Part shown: positions 31,462 through 38,448 of the stretch, piece after piece
How the letters are laid out: every line of letters begins with the position of its first letter
Numbering within the stretch: position 1 is the first letter of the stretch
Source of the DNA: an uncultured Parasphingopyxis sp.
Lineage (GTDB): Bacteria; Pseudomonadota; Alphaproteobacteria; Sphingomonadales; Sphingomonadaceae
NCBI RefSeq assembly: GCF_937129435.1
Contig: NZ_CAKZNF010000026.1
Span: 1 to 43,413, forward strand
DNA: 43,413 nt
Direction of reading: 5' to 3'
Notes under the pieces: model-generated
Database searches by the model: none
What the model saw: only the letters and a program-made list of their open reading frames with translations
Told to the model about the DNA's origin: nothing
Program-made: the position numbers and the translations under genes

Positions 31462-31761
31462 TCATGCGATATCCGAACCCTCCAGATCGGATTGATCGTG
31501 AACGACGCGCACCACGCGAAGGATTTCGCCATCGGCGCGGTAGACGATCAGGTGCCTGCCGCTGCGCCAGCGCCGGTAAAGATGCCCGCCATGTTCGAGG
31601 CGACTTCCAAGACCTGGAACGTCCGAGAGCTTCTGGAAAGCTTCTTCCATCTCTCCTTCATAACGTTCGGCTTGATCGACGCCCCAACGGCGGGCCGTAT
31701 AAAGCCAGATATCGCGCAGGTCGGCAAAGGCCCGCTCGGACAGAACTATTCGGAGTGGAAT
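31462..31761 (-). CDS. parE: ParE/RelE-family toxin lacking a standard start codon
   Basis: ParE toxins poison DNA gyrase. The reading frame gives IVLSERAFADLRDIWLYTAR, the Trp-Gly/Val-Asp-Gln-Ala-Glu-Arg-Tyr segment, LGSRLEHGGHLYRRWRSGRH and LIVYRADGEILRVVRVVHD, covering the whole ParE fold. The first ATG is 38 residues into the protein and would remove strand 1 and both helices. Upstream of that there is no ATG, GTG or TTG back to a stop codon. Plausible starts are ATT at 31761 (reading IPLRIVLSERA) or a CTG at 31743. The start region overlaps the end of the antitoxin gene, so coupled translation is likely. Boundaries are therefore tentative. Confidence 0.75.
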   Translation of the reverse strand: MPLRIVLSERAFADLRDIWLYTARRWGVDQAERYEGEMEEAFQKLSDVPGLGSRLEHGGHLYRRWRSGRHLIVYRADGEILRVVRVVHDQSDLEGSDIA

Positions 31762-31979
31762 CGCTTCTTCGCTTCGGCAAAGGCTTCACGGGGCGTTCGA
31801 TCGCTCCAACCGCTCGCTTCCCCTTCGTCGATCAACGTACGAAGACTGTCGACATCGCCCTGATGCCTGCGCACCAGCGAGCGAATATAGTCGCTGGCAT
31901 TGGCATATCGCCCGGTCGCAATCTGCGCCTCGACATGCGCCTTCATTTCATCGGGAAGCGAGATGTTCATCGTGGCCAT
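31746..31979 (-). CDS. parD: ParD-type antitoxin
   Basis: This 77-aa protein has an N-terminal ribbon-helix-helix (MATMNISLPDEMKAHVEAQI) and ASDYIRSLVRRHQ, then a toxin-binding C-terminal helix (WSDRTPREAFAEAKKRFHSE). It should bind and neutralise ParE and repress its own operon. It lies 36 nt after the beta-lactamase stop, so it may also be transcribed from upstream. An inverted repeat in that gap is the likely operator. Confidence 0.88.
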   Translation of the reverse strand: MATMNISLPDEMKAHVEAQIATGRYANASDYIRSLVRRHQGDVDSLRTLIDEGEASGWSDRTPREAFAEAKKRFHSE

Positions 31980-31984
31980 GGCGT

Positions 31985-32011
31985 CAATCTACTCAATGAT
32001 GGCAAAGATTG
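31985..32011. promoter_or_regulatory. Candidate parDE operator
   Basis: CAATCT (31985-31990) and AGATTG (32006-32011) form an inverted repeat across the gap between the beta-lactamase stop and parD. A ribbon-helix-helix antitoxin would be expected to bind such a site. Arm length is only six, so it is tentative. Confidence 0.4.
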
Positions 32012-32015
32012 TCAA

Positions 32016-32924
32016 TCAAGGACTTAACGCCGACAGTTCCCGCACGGCCACGGCCAGCCGCGCGATGTCGGCAATCGCGGCGTTCACCGCTTCGGCTTCC
32101 GCCTCGGGCCGGTCGATATAGACGGCAAGTACGAACGCATCGCCCTCGGGCGGCCAGACGATGCCGATATCGTTGTACGCGGTGCCGCAGGTGCCGGTCT
32201 TGTCGCCGACGCGCCAGCCGTCCGGGATGCCGGCGCGGATGCGTTCGTCGCCGGTCTCGTTGGCGATCGCCCAAGCGCCGAGCTGCTCGCGTGAGGCGAG
32301 GCTCAACTCAGGTTCGAACATCAGGCGCTGGACGAGGCTCGCCATCGCTACGGGGCTGGTCGTGTCGCGCGGATCGCCCGGCGCGTTCTCGTTCAATTCG
32401 GGCTCCATGCGATCGAGCCGCGACACTTCGTCGCCATGATCGCGGAAAAAAGTGGTCAGTGCTGCCGGGCCGCCAATGCGATCGAGGAGCAGATTGGCGG
32501 CGGTGTTGTCGGAAAGCGTGATGATCGCCTCTGCCAGTTCGGCAACCGTCATCTCGCCCTGTGCAACGCGTTCCGAGGTCACCGGCGCATAGGAAAGGAT
32601 GTCGCTCTGGTCGAAGACAATTGAATCGTCGATCGAGAATTCGCCTTCCTCGACCCGTTCGAGCACAGCTGCGGCAAGCGCCAGCTTAAAGGTCGAGCAC
32701 ATGGCGAAGCGTTCGTCGCCGCGCCACGCGTAAAGCGTTTCGCCGCGCTCGTTCATGAGTGCGACGCCAATCCGCCCGCCAATCTCCTCTTCCATCGTCT
32801 CCATCGCCGAATCATCGAGCGATCTCAAGGTTGCCGCGCTTTCCGTGTCCGATGCCTGCGTCGCGCATGCCGAAGCACCGAGTGCCAAGACGAGCGCCGA
32901 AAAGATCATCCAGATACGCAACAT
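32016..32924 (-). CDS. Class A beta-lactamase (carbapenemase-like Cys pair)
   Basis: This 302-aa serine beta-lactamase has all class A motifs: active-site Ser77 in CSTFK (Ambler 70-73), SDN (138-140, Ambler 130-132), EPELN (174-178, Ambler 166-170) and KTG (242-244, Ambler 234-236). Cys76 and Cys246 correspond to Ambler 69 and 238, which form the disulfide of class A carbapenemases such as NMC-A, SME and KPC. The signal region MLRIWMIFSALVLALGASAC could be a lipoprotein signal. The ATG at 32924 shares its A with the ferredoxin stop (TGATG) and has GAAGAGG upstream. An earlier ATG at 32999 lies inside the ferredoxin gene. Substrate range cannot be judged from sequence. Confidence 0.93.
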   Translation of the reverse strand: MLRIWMIFSALVLALGASACATQASDTESAATLRSLDDSAMETMEEEIGGRIGVALMNERGETLYAWRGDERFAMCSTFKLALAAAVLERVEEGEFSIDDSIVFDQSDILSYAPVTSERVAQGEMTVAELAEAIITLSDNTAANLLLDRIGGPAALTTFFRDHGDEVSRLDRMEPELNENAPGDPRDTTSPVAMASLVQRLMFEPELSLASREQLGAWAIANETGDERIRAGIPDGWRVGDKTGTCGTAYNDIGIVWPPEGDAFVLAVYIDRPEAEAEAVNAAIADIARLAVAVRELSALSP

Positions 32925-33262
32925 CAGCCTCTTCCTTGCATATTGTGCACCGAGCCCGGCATTTTCACGGTCAGGCTGTCCCATTCCTCCTGGAGCCAAA
33001 TCTGGCAGGCGAGCCGGCTGTAGCGGTTAACATCGGCGGCGAGATCGAGCATGTCGTCCTCCATCTCGCTCGGTTCTTTCAGCTTGCCGAAATCGGCCGG
33101 GTCGACATGGACGTGGCAGGTCGAACAGGCCATCTGCCCCTCGCACGTCCCTTCGAGTGGCTGGCCGTCCGCCTGGGCGAGATCGAGCAGCCGGTCGCCG
33201 GGCGCGCCCTCGACTTCGCTGACGGTTTCACCATCGCTCGCCACGAAACGAACGCGGATCAC
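32924..33262 (-). CDS. Adrenodoxin-type [2Fe-2S] ferredoxin
   Basis: This 112-aa protein has the four cluster cysteines in the plant/adrenodoxin pattern: CEGQMACSTCHVHVD and RLACQ. N-terminal RVRFVASDGETVSEVEG is the usual beta-grasp start. It resembles the ISC-type Fdx that supplies electrons for Fe-S assembly, and its position directly after two cysteine desulfurases supports that. The start is GTG at 33262, overlapping the desulfurase stop (GTGA). Its stop overlaps the start of the beta-lactamase. Confidence 0.92.
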   Translation of the reverse strand: MIRVRFVASDGETVSEVEGAPGDRLLDLAQADGQPLEGTCEGQMACSTCHVHVDPADFGKLKEPSEMEDDMLDLAADVNRYSRLACQIWLQEEWDSLTVKMPGSVHNMQGRG

Positions 33263-34443
33263 GCGTCGTCCTCGAGCTGGATTTCGTCTTCGATATGCTC
33301 CTCGTCGCCCTCGACCTTGCGTTCGGGCAGCTGATGCTCGGCATTCTCGATGATCTTGTCGAGCGCCTCGGAAAGCTCGTCTTCGGTCGTGTAGCGGCCG
33401 AAACCCAGACGGATGCTCGATTGCGCCTGCTTTTTTGAAAGCCCGAGCGCCTTCAGCACATGGCTCGTCCGGCCCGAACCGCTGGCGCAGGCGGAACCCG
33501 CCGAAAACGCCACTTCCCGTGTTTCGGAGATCAGCCGCCCCGCATCGAGCCCGTCGAGGCGGAGGTTGAGATTGCCTGGATAGCGCGCGCAATCCGATCC
33601 GTTGATGTCCCAGTGATCGCCGAATTTATCGACCGCAATGGCCCATAGCTTTTCGACATGCGCCTCGTCGTCGAAACGATTGTCGGCCATCAGCTTCGCA
33701 GCGGCGCCGAAGCCCGCGCATAAGGCTGGCGAGAGCGTGCCCGACCGCAATCCGCCTTCCTGTCCCCCGCCATGCAGCAGCGGCGCCGGCTTGACGCCGT
33801 CCGCGCACCAGAGCGCACCGATCCCCTTGGGGCCGTGAACCTTGTGCGCCGAGATCGCGATCATGTCACAATGATCGACCGGCACCTCTTCGCGCCCGAA
33901 TCCCTGCACCGCGTCGCAGAACATCAGCGCGCCGGATTTGCGCGCCATCTCTCCGATCTGGTCGATATGGTTGATGACGCCGATCTCGTTGTTGACGAGC
34001 ATCGCTGCGACCAGCGCGACATCGTCGCCCATCGCTTCACCCATCGTCATGGTATCGACCAGACCTTCGCCCGATACGCCGATGACCGTCAGCTCATAAC
34101 CGTTCTTCTCGCAATATTCGGCGGTATCGAGGACGCAGGCATGTTCGGTGGCGATGGTGACGATCCGGTTTCGCTCCTTGGGCGCCTTCGCCATCGTCCC
34201 CTTGATCGCCCAGTTCGCCGCCTCGGTCGCGCCGCTTGTGAAATACAGATTGCCGTTCTTCGCGCCGAGGCAGTCCATGATCTGGTCGCGCGCCACATCG
34301 ACCGCGGCCGCCGCCTCGCGCCCCATTTTGTGCGGCGAATGCGGGTTGCCGAACTTCTCGTCGAGAAAGGGCTCCATCGCCTCGCGTGCCTCGGGGGCGA
34401 GCGGCGTCGTCGCCTGATAGTCGAGATAGATGGTCTTGCTCAT
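33259..34443 (-). CDS. Cysteine desulfurase, second copy (IscS/NifS family)
   Basis: This PLP enzyme removes sulfur from cysteine for Fe-S clusters and tRNA thiolation. The 394-aa protein has YLDYQATTPLAPEA, the PLP-lysine motif SAHKVHGPKGIGALW, and the catalytic Cys loop FSAGSACASGSGRTSHVL. The C-terminus carries a short acidic extension (GDEEHIEDEIQLEDDA). The ATG at 34443 overlaps the stop of the first desulfurase as ATGA. It is closer to full-length IscS than its neighbour. Confidence 0.94.
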   Translation of the reverse strand: MSKTIYLDYQATTPLAPEAREAMEPFLDEKFGNPHSPHKMGREAAAAVDVARDQIMDCLGAKNGNLYFTSGATEAANWAIKGTMAKAPKERNRIVTIATEHACVLDTAEYCEKNGYELTVIGVSGEGLVDTMTMGEAMGDDVALVAAMLVNNEIGVINHIDQIGEMARKSGALMFCDAVQGFGREEVPVDHCDMIAISAHKVHGPKGIGALWCADGVKPAPLLHGGGQEGGLRSGTLSPALCAGFGAAAKLMADNRFDDEAHVEKLWAIAVDKFGDHWDINGSDCARYPGNLNLRLDGLDAGRLISETREVAFSAGSACASGSGRTSHVLKALGLSKKQAQSSIRLGFGRYTTEDELSEALDKIIENAEHQLPERKVEGDEEHIEDEIQLEDDA

Positions 34444-35513
34444 GCCGCGCGCGATTTCGCTTCCTTGGCCAGCCGCTTCCACGTGTCGATGAAGCGATAG
34501 ATATCGGCGCGCTTGGTGTCAGGGCCGAAGCTGACCCGGATGACTTCCGACGCTTCCTTTTCGTCCCAGCCCATCGCGGCGAGCACGTGGCTCGGCTTGA
34601 GGCTGCCCGACGAACAGGCGCTGCCGGCGGACACGGCGATCCCCGCCATATCGAACTGTATGAGTTGCGCGGAGGCCGCAACGCCGGGCATCCGATAGGA
34701 GGCGATGGTGGGAATGCGATCCGCATCGCGCGCCACTACTGTTCCGCCCTCCTGTTCGATCGCCTTGTCGAGATGATCGCGCAATCCCTCTGCGCGCCCG
34801 AGCCAGCCTTTAGGTGCTTCGACCGCCGCTGCAAATCCGATGGCGGCGGGAAGGTTCTCGGTTCCCGGACGATACCCCTTTTCCTGCCCGCCCAGCGCAT
34901 GGAGTTCGGCAAGGTCGCGCACGAGCAGCGCGCCGATGCCCGGCGACCCGCCCAGCTTGTGCGCCGAAATCGCGACAAAATCCGCATCGGGAAGCGGCCA
35001 TTTGCCGGCGGACTGGCTGCAATCGGCGAGGAGAAGGTTTCCTCCGACCGCGATCCGCGCGTCGAGATCGGTCAGATCCTGCGCCACGCCCGTCTCGTTG
35101 TTCACCGACTGGATCGCGACAAGCGCCCGGCTATCGGTCCCGGCGAGTAGCCAATTGAGCTTGCCACCATCGACGATGCCGTTCCGATCGACGGGCAATC
35201 GCTCCGCATCGGCGGCCGCCCGCTGAACCGCGTCATGCTCCACCGTGCTCACAATGGTCCTGTCCGCTTTCGAGCAAGACGTCGCCAGCGCAATGGCTTC
35301 GCTGGCCCCGCTCGTGAAGATCAGCTCATGCGGCCAGTCCAGCGCCGCTTTGATCCGCGTCCGCGCGTCTTCCAGTGCGGCACGAGCCGCGCGTCCCTCG
35401 CCATGGGGCGAAGAGGGGTTCGCCCATTCCTCCAGCGCCGCCGCCATCGCTTCGCGCGCCTGCGGAAGCATCGGCGTCGTTGCGGCATGGTCTAGATAAA
35501 GGCGTTCTTTCAA
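34440..35513 (-). CDS. Cysteine desulfurase, first copy (NifS/IscS-like, shorter)
   Basis: The 357-aa protein starts MKERLYLDHAATTPMLPQA, has the PLP-lysine in SAHKLGGSPGIGALLVR and the catalytic Cys in SAGSACSSGSLKPSHVL. It is about 40 residues shorter than its neighbour and clearly a different subfamily, so the pair is not a recent duplication. Both retain the catalytic Lys and Cys. It heads the operon desulfurase-desulfurase-ferredoxin-beta-lactamase, divergent from an alpha/beta hydrolase. SufE (16.6 kb) may be an acceptor for one of them. Confidence 0.93.
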   Translation of the reverse strand: MKERLYLDHAATTPMLPQAREAMAAALEEWANPSSPHGEGRAARAALEDARTRIKAALDWPHELIFTSGASEAIALATSCSKADRTIVSTVEHDAVQRAAADAERLPVDRNGIVDGGKLNWLLAGTDSRALVAIQSVNNETGVAQDLTDLDARIAVGGNLLLADCSQSAGKWPLPDADFVAISAHKLGGSPGIGALLVRDLAELHALGGQEKGYRPGTENLPAAIGFAAAVEAPKGWLGRAEGLRDHLDKAIEQEGGTVVARDADRIPTIASYRMPGVAASAQLIQFDMAGIAVSAGSACSSGSLKPSHVLAAMGWDEKEASEVIRVSFGPDTKRADIYRFIDTWKRLAKEAKSRAA

Positions 35514-35531
35514 AGGTTTATCCGGTTTTTA

Positions 35532-35559
35532 TTGCTTGGCGAGCGCGATTTCCTATATA
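35532..35559 (+). promoter_or_regulatory. Candidate sigma-70 promoter for the alpha/beta hydrolase
   Basis: TTGCTT (35532-35537), 16 bases, TATATA (35554-35559), in the 115-nt divergent region 69 nt before the hydrolase ATG. Spacing and -10 are good. The -35 is two off consensus. Confidence 0.55.
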
Positions 35560-35628
35560 GCCCCCGCTCCGCTTGTCCCCGCATAAGCCCGATTCCCGCC
35601 CGATTCCAGCAACGAGACCACAGCCAAT

Positions 35629-36285
35629 ATGCCCGAAGTGATTTTTCCCGGCCCCGAAGGCCGCCTCGAAGGCCGTTTTGCACCGCCGCTCCGCCCGCGC
35701 GCGCCGGTCGCCATGATCCTGCATCCGCACCCCCAGGGGGGCGGGACGATGAACAATGCAATCGTGCAGCAACTCTACAAGACCTTCGTCAATCGCGGGT
35801 TCGCCACGCTGCGTTTCAACTTTCGCGGCGTCGGCAAGAGCCAGGGCGAGTTCGACAACGGCATCGGCGAGCTTTCGGACGCCGCCTCCGCGCTCGACTG
35901 GGTGCAGAGCTTCCACCCGGAAGCCGAAACGACCTGGGTCGCCGGCTTCAGCTTCGGCGCGCTGATCGGCATGCAGTTGCTGATGCGCCGCCCGGAGATC
36001 CGCGGCTTCATCTCGATCGCTCCGCCCGCCAGCATGTACGATTTCAGCTTCCTCGCCCCCTGCCCCGCCTCCGGCGTGATCATCCAGGGCGATTCGGACG
36101 AGGTTTCGCTGCCCTCGGGCACGCAGAAGCTCGTCGACAAGCTGCGGACGCAAAAACACATCACGATCCAGCACGACGTGATTCCCGGCGCCAACCATTT
36201 CTTCCAGAACGAGATGAGCGAGCTGATGACGTCGGTCGACGATTATCTCGACATGCGGCTCGATCCGGACTGCCCGATTAAATAG
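35629..36285 (+). CDS. Alpha/beta hydrolase of the small serine-hydrolase type
   Basis: The 218-aa protein has the fold hallmarks: LHPHPQGGGTMNN after strand 3, RFNFRGVGKSQGEFDNG, the nucleophile elbow AGFSFGALIG (Ser in GxSxG), an acidic residue around IQGDSDEVS and the catalytic His near GANHFF. The substrate is unknown. Close families are annotated as dienelactone-like or simple esterases. It stands alone between the divergent desulfurase operon and a convergent small membrane gene. Confidence 0.9.
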   Translation: MPEVIFPGPEGRLEGRFAPPLRPRAPVAMILHPHPQGGGTMNNAIVQQLYKTFVNRGFATLRFNFRGVGKSQGEFDNGIGELSDAASALDWVQSFHPEAETTWVAGFSFGALIGMQLLMRRPEIRGFISIAPPASMYDFSFLAPCPASGVIIQGDSDEVSLPSGTQKLVDKLRTQKHITIQHDVIPGANHFFQNEMSELMTSVDDYLDMRLDPDCPIK

Positions 36286-36296
36286 CATTTTGTCGG

Positions 36297-36316
36297 GCTC
36301 GACCTGTCGGTCGAGC
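36297..36316. other. Hairpin between convergent genes
   Basis: GCTCGACC-TGTC-GGTCGAGC is a perfect 8-bp stem between the hydrolase stop and the convergent small membrane gene. No T-tract follows on either strand. It may still terminate or stabilise transcripts. Confidence 0.5.
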
Positions 36317-36322
36317 GCGGCA

Positions 36323-36487
36323 CTAAACCGTCCAGATCAGCACGTTGGCGAGGATGACGATCGCCGCCGCGATCATCAGCAGACCCTTTTGGGTGTCGCC
36401 CTGCTTGCGCCAGAGATAGATGCCGCCCGCGATGAGCGCGAAGACGGCGAACATGGCGAGCGAGAGCAGGATGTTGGCGGCGAGCAT
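36323..36487 (-). CDS. Unknown 54-aa two-span membrane protein
   Basis: The protein has two hydrophobic helices (about residues 2-22, LAANILLSLAMFAVFALIAG, and 34-52, GLLMIAAAIVILANVLIW) joined by a short loop YLWRKQGDTQK. I do not recognise a family function. The ATG at 36487 is 17 nt after the dehydratase stop at 36504 with GGAGAAA upstream, so it is probably co-transcribed with it. An earlier in-frame start at 36547 would overlap the dehydratase. Such small membrane proteins next to a dehydratase are common in this group, as far as I can recall. Confidence 0.7.
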   Translation of the reverse strand: MLAANILLSLAMFAVFALIAGGIYLWRKQGDTQKGLLMIAAAIVILANVLIWTV

Positions 36488-36503
36488 CAGGCGTTTTTCT
36501 CCG

Positions 36504-37466
36504 TCAGTTTGGGGAAATAATCTGGGCGAATGTGGCCGCATCGACATTGCCGCCCGACAGCGTCACCAGTGTGCGCTCCGTCACCGGTACCTTGCCAGCC
36601 AGCACGGCGGCCAGCGCAACAGCCCCGCCCGGTTCGACGACGAGGTGAAGCTGCGAAAAGGCAATTCGCATAGCCTGCTCGACTTCGATTTCGCTGACCG
36701 TAACGCCGTTCGCTCCGGCTGCCTGGAGTATGCCGAACGTCAGCGGTGAAACGCGCAACGTCTGCAATGCGTCACATCGTGTGCTCGGCGGATTCGACCC
36801 GACCGGTTCGATCTCACCGGCGACCAGCGAGCGGCACATATCGTCCCAGCCCTCCGGTTCGACCACAGTCAGCGGCACGCCGGGCAGCGCGAGCGCGGTG
36901 CCGGCAGCAAGTCCGCCACCGCCGCAGCAGATGACGGCACTGTCCGGCGCGCCGCCGGCATGGGCCTCCATCTGCGCCTTTGCCTCGAGCGCCGCGCTGC
37001 CCTGGCCCTCGACGACCCAGGGATCGTCGAAACTCGGCACCAACACCGCCCCGCGCTCATCGGCCAGTGCGGCAGCGATTTCCTCCCGACTCTCGGTCAT
37101 CCGGTCATAGGTCACAATTTCCGCGCCGAGCGCGCGGGTCGCTTCCATCTTGGCTTTCGGCGCATCGGCCGGCATCACGATCGTCGCGGCCATGCCGAGC
37201 CGCGTCGCCGCCCAGGCAACGCCCTGCGCGTGATTGCCCGAGGAAAAGGCAACGACACCGAGCGACCGCTCGGCATCGCTCATCGCCGTCAACCGGTGCA
37301 GCGCACCGCGCAGTTTGAAGGCGCCGATCGGCTGCAGATTCTCGCATTTCAGCCAGATCCGCCCCTGTTCGATATCGAGCGGCAAAAGCGGTGTGGGAGG
37401 CACGGCCGCGGCGACCACACGGGCCGCCTCCGCAACGCCTTCCGCCGTAGGTTCGCGCATGGTCAT
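36504..37466 (-). CDS. Threonine/serine dehydratase (PLP fold type II)
   Basis: The 320-aa enzyme has the PLP-lysine in GAFKLRGALHRL, SSGNHAQGVAWAA and the phosphate-binding loop CCGGGGLAAG. Without a C-terminal ACT domain it is a catabolic threonine/serine dehydratase or serine racemase type, not the regulated biosynthetic IlvA, which is longer. Deamination of threonine to 2-ketobutyrate would feed the isoleucine pathway, where ilvD at 40.2 kb also acts, but they are in different transcripts. Confidence 0.9.
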   Translation of the reverse strand: MTMREPTAEGVAEAARVVAAAVPPTPLLPLDIEQGRIWLKCENLQPIGAFKLRGALHRLTAMSDAERSLGVVAFSSGNHAQGVAWAATRLGMAATIVMPADAPKAKMEATRALGAEIVTYDRMTESREEIAAALADERGAVLVPSFDDPWVVEGQGSAALEAKAQMEAHAGGAPDSAVICCGGGGLAAGTALALPGVPLTVVEPEGWDDMCRSLVAGEIEPVGSNPPSTRCDALQTLRVSPLTFGILQAAGANGVTVSEIEVEQAMRIAFSQLHLVVEPGGAVALAAVLAGKVPVTERTLVTLSGGNVDAATFAQIISPN

Positions 37467-37574
37467 GCGCTCCCGCTAGCCGCTCCTGTCGCCAACCGCA
37501 ACGGGACCCGTTGCAATTGACTACCTTTCCCGTTGGGCGCAGTGTTGCGGCCGTAACAAGAGGGGGAGAAGATC

Positions 37575-38009
37575 ATGAACAGTGCCATCCTGCTACCGGC
37601 GGCCTTGCTCGTCGTGTGGACACTGCTGATCCTGATGTGGATGGCCTCCACGCGCTTGCCGGCGATGAAACAGGCCGGGGTCGACATGGGTGCCAGGCCG
37701 GGCGGAATGGGCCGCGATCTCGAGGGGCTGATTCCGGACAAGGTGAACTGGAAAGCCCATAATTACGCGCATCTCGTCGAGCAACCGACGCTGTTCTACG
37801 CCGTGGTCGGGATTATCGCACTGACCGGGACAGGGGATGTCCAACTCAATGTCTGGCTGGCCTGGGCCTATGTTATCCTCAGGGTTGTCCACAGCTTGAT
37901 CCAGACGCTGTGGAATTATGTACCGGCGCGCTTCCTCGTCTTCCTCATATCGACCGGCGTGCTGTTCGTATTGGCGATCCGCGCGCTGCTCGCCGCGGCC
38001 CAGAGCTAG
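37575..38009 (+). CDS. MAPEG-family membrane protein, copy 1
   Basis: MAPEG proteins are four-helix membrane proteins, some with glutathione-dependent activity. The 144-aa protein has four hydrophobic segments, WKAHNYAHLVEQPTLFYAVV in the loop after helix 1 (the family core with HNxxxLxEQPTLFY) and ILRVVHSLIQT. No substrate can be inferred. It forms a tandem pair with the next gene, nine bases apart. Confidence 0.88.
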   Translation: MNSAILLPAALLVVWTLLILMWMASTRLPAMKQAGVDMGARPGGMGRDLEGLIPDKVNWKAHNYAHLVEQPTLFYAVVGIIALTGTGDVQLNVWLAWAYVILRVVHSLIQTLWNYVPARFLVFLISTGVLFVLAIRALLAAAQS

Positions 38010-38019
38010 GAGAAGCCGA

Positions 38020-38448
38020 ATGGGAACCAATATGATCCTGCAACCGGTGATTGCGCTGGTCCTCTGGACGATGCTCATATGGCTCTGGATGTACGTCACG
38101 CGCATTCCGGCGATGGGCAAGGCCAAGATCGACACCGCCAATATGGTCGGCGGCACGGGCAAGGATCTCGACAACGCCCTGCCCGCACAGGTCCAGTGGA
38201 AGGCGCATAACTACAACCATCTGCTCGACGAGCCGACATTGTTTTACGCGGTGGCGCTGAGCCTGGCGCTGCTCGGCGCGGGAGACGGTTTCAACGTCAC
38301 GCTGGCCTGGGCCTATGTCGGCCTGCGCGTGCTGCACAGCCTGATTCAGACCACGGTCAACCGGGTGATGTTCCGCTTCCTGGTCTTCGCCTTGTCGAGC
38401 ATCGTGCTGATCTGGCTGGCGATCAACGCCGCGCTGGTCGCGTTCTAG
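38020..38448 (+). CDS. MAPEG-family membrane protein, copy 2
   Basis: The 142-aa protein is a diverged duplicate of the previous gene: WKAHNYNHLLDEPTLFYAVA, LRVLHSLIQTTVNRVMFRFL. The ATG at 38020 follows AGGAGAAG. An internal ATG (MILQPVIAL) is a less likely start. Its stop overlaps the stop of the convergent NAD(P)HX repair gene by a few bases. The conserved loop and helix 3 are the most similar parts. Confidence 0.87.
   Translation: MGTNMILQPVIALVLWTMLIWLWMYVTRIPAMGKAKIDTANMVGGTGKDLDNALPAQVQWKAHNYNHLLDEPTLFYAVALSLALLGAGDGFNVTLAWAYVGLRVLHSLIQTTVNRVMFRFLVFALSSIVLIWLAINAALVAF

Noticed and set aside
31079..31465. 128-aa minus-strand frame across ffs and the TTGACA repeats
   Set aside because: It overlaps the SRP RNA and has no recognisable features.
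36504..37466. Biosynthetic threonine dehydratase IlvA paired with ilvD
   Set aside because: The length (320 aa) leaves no room for an ACT regulatory domain and ilvD is in another transcript, so the catabolic type is more likely.
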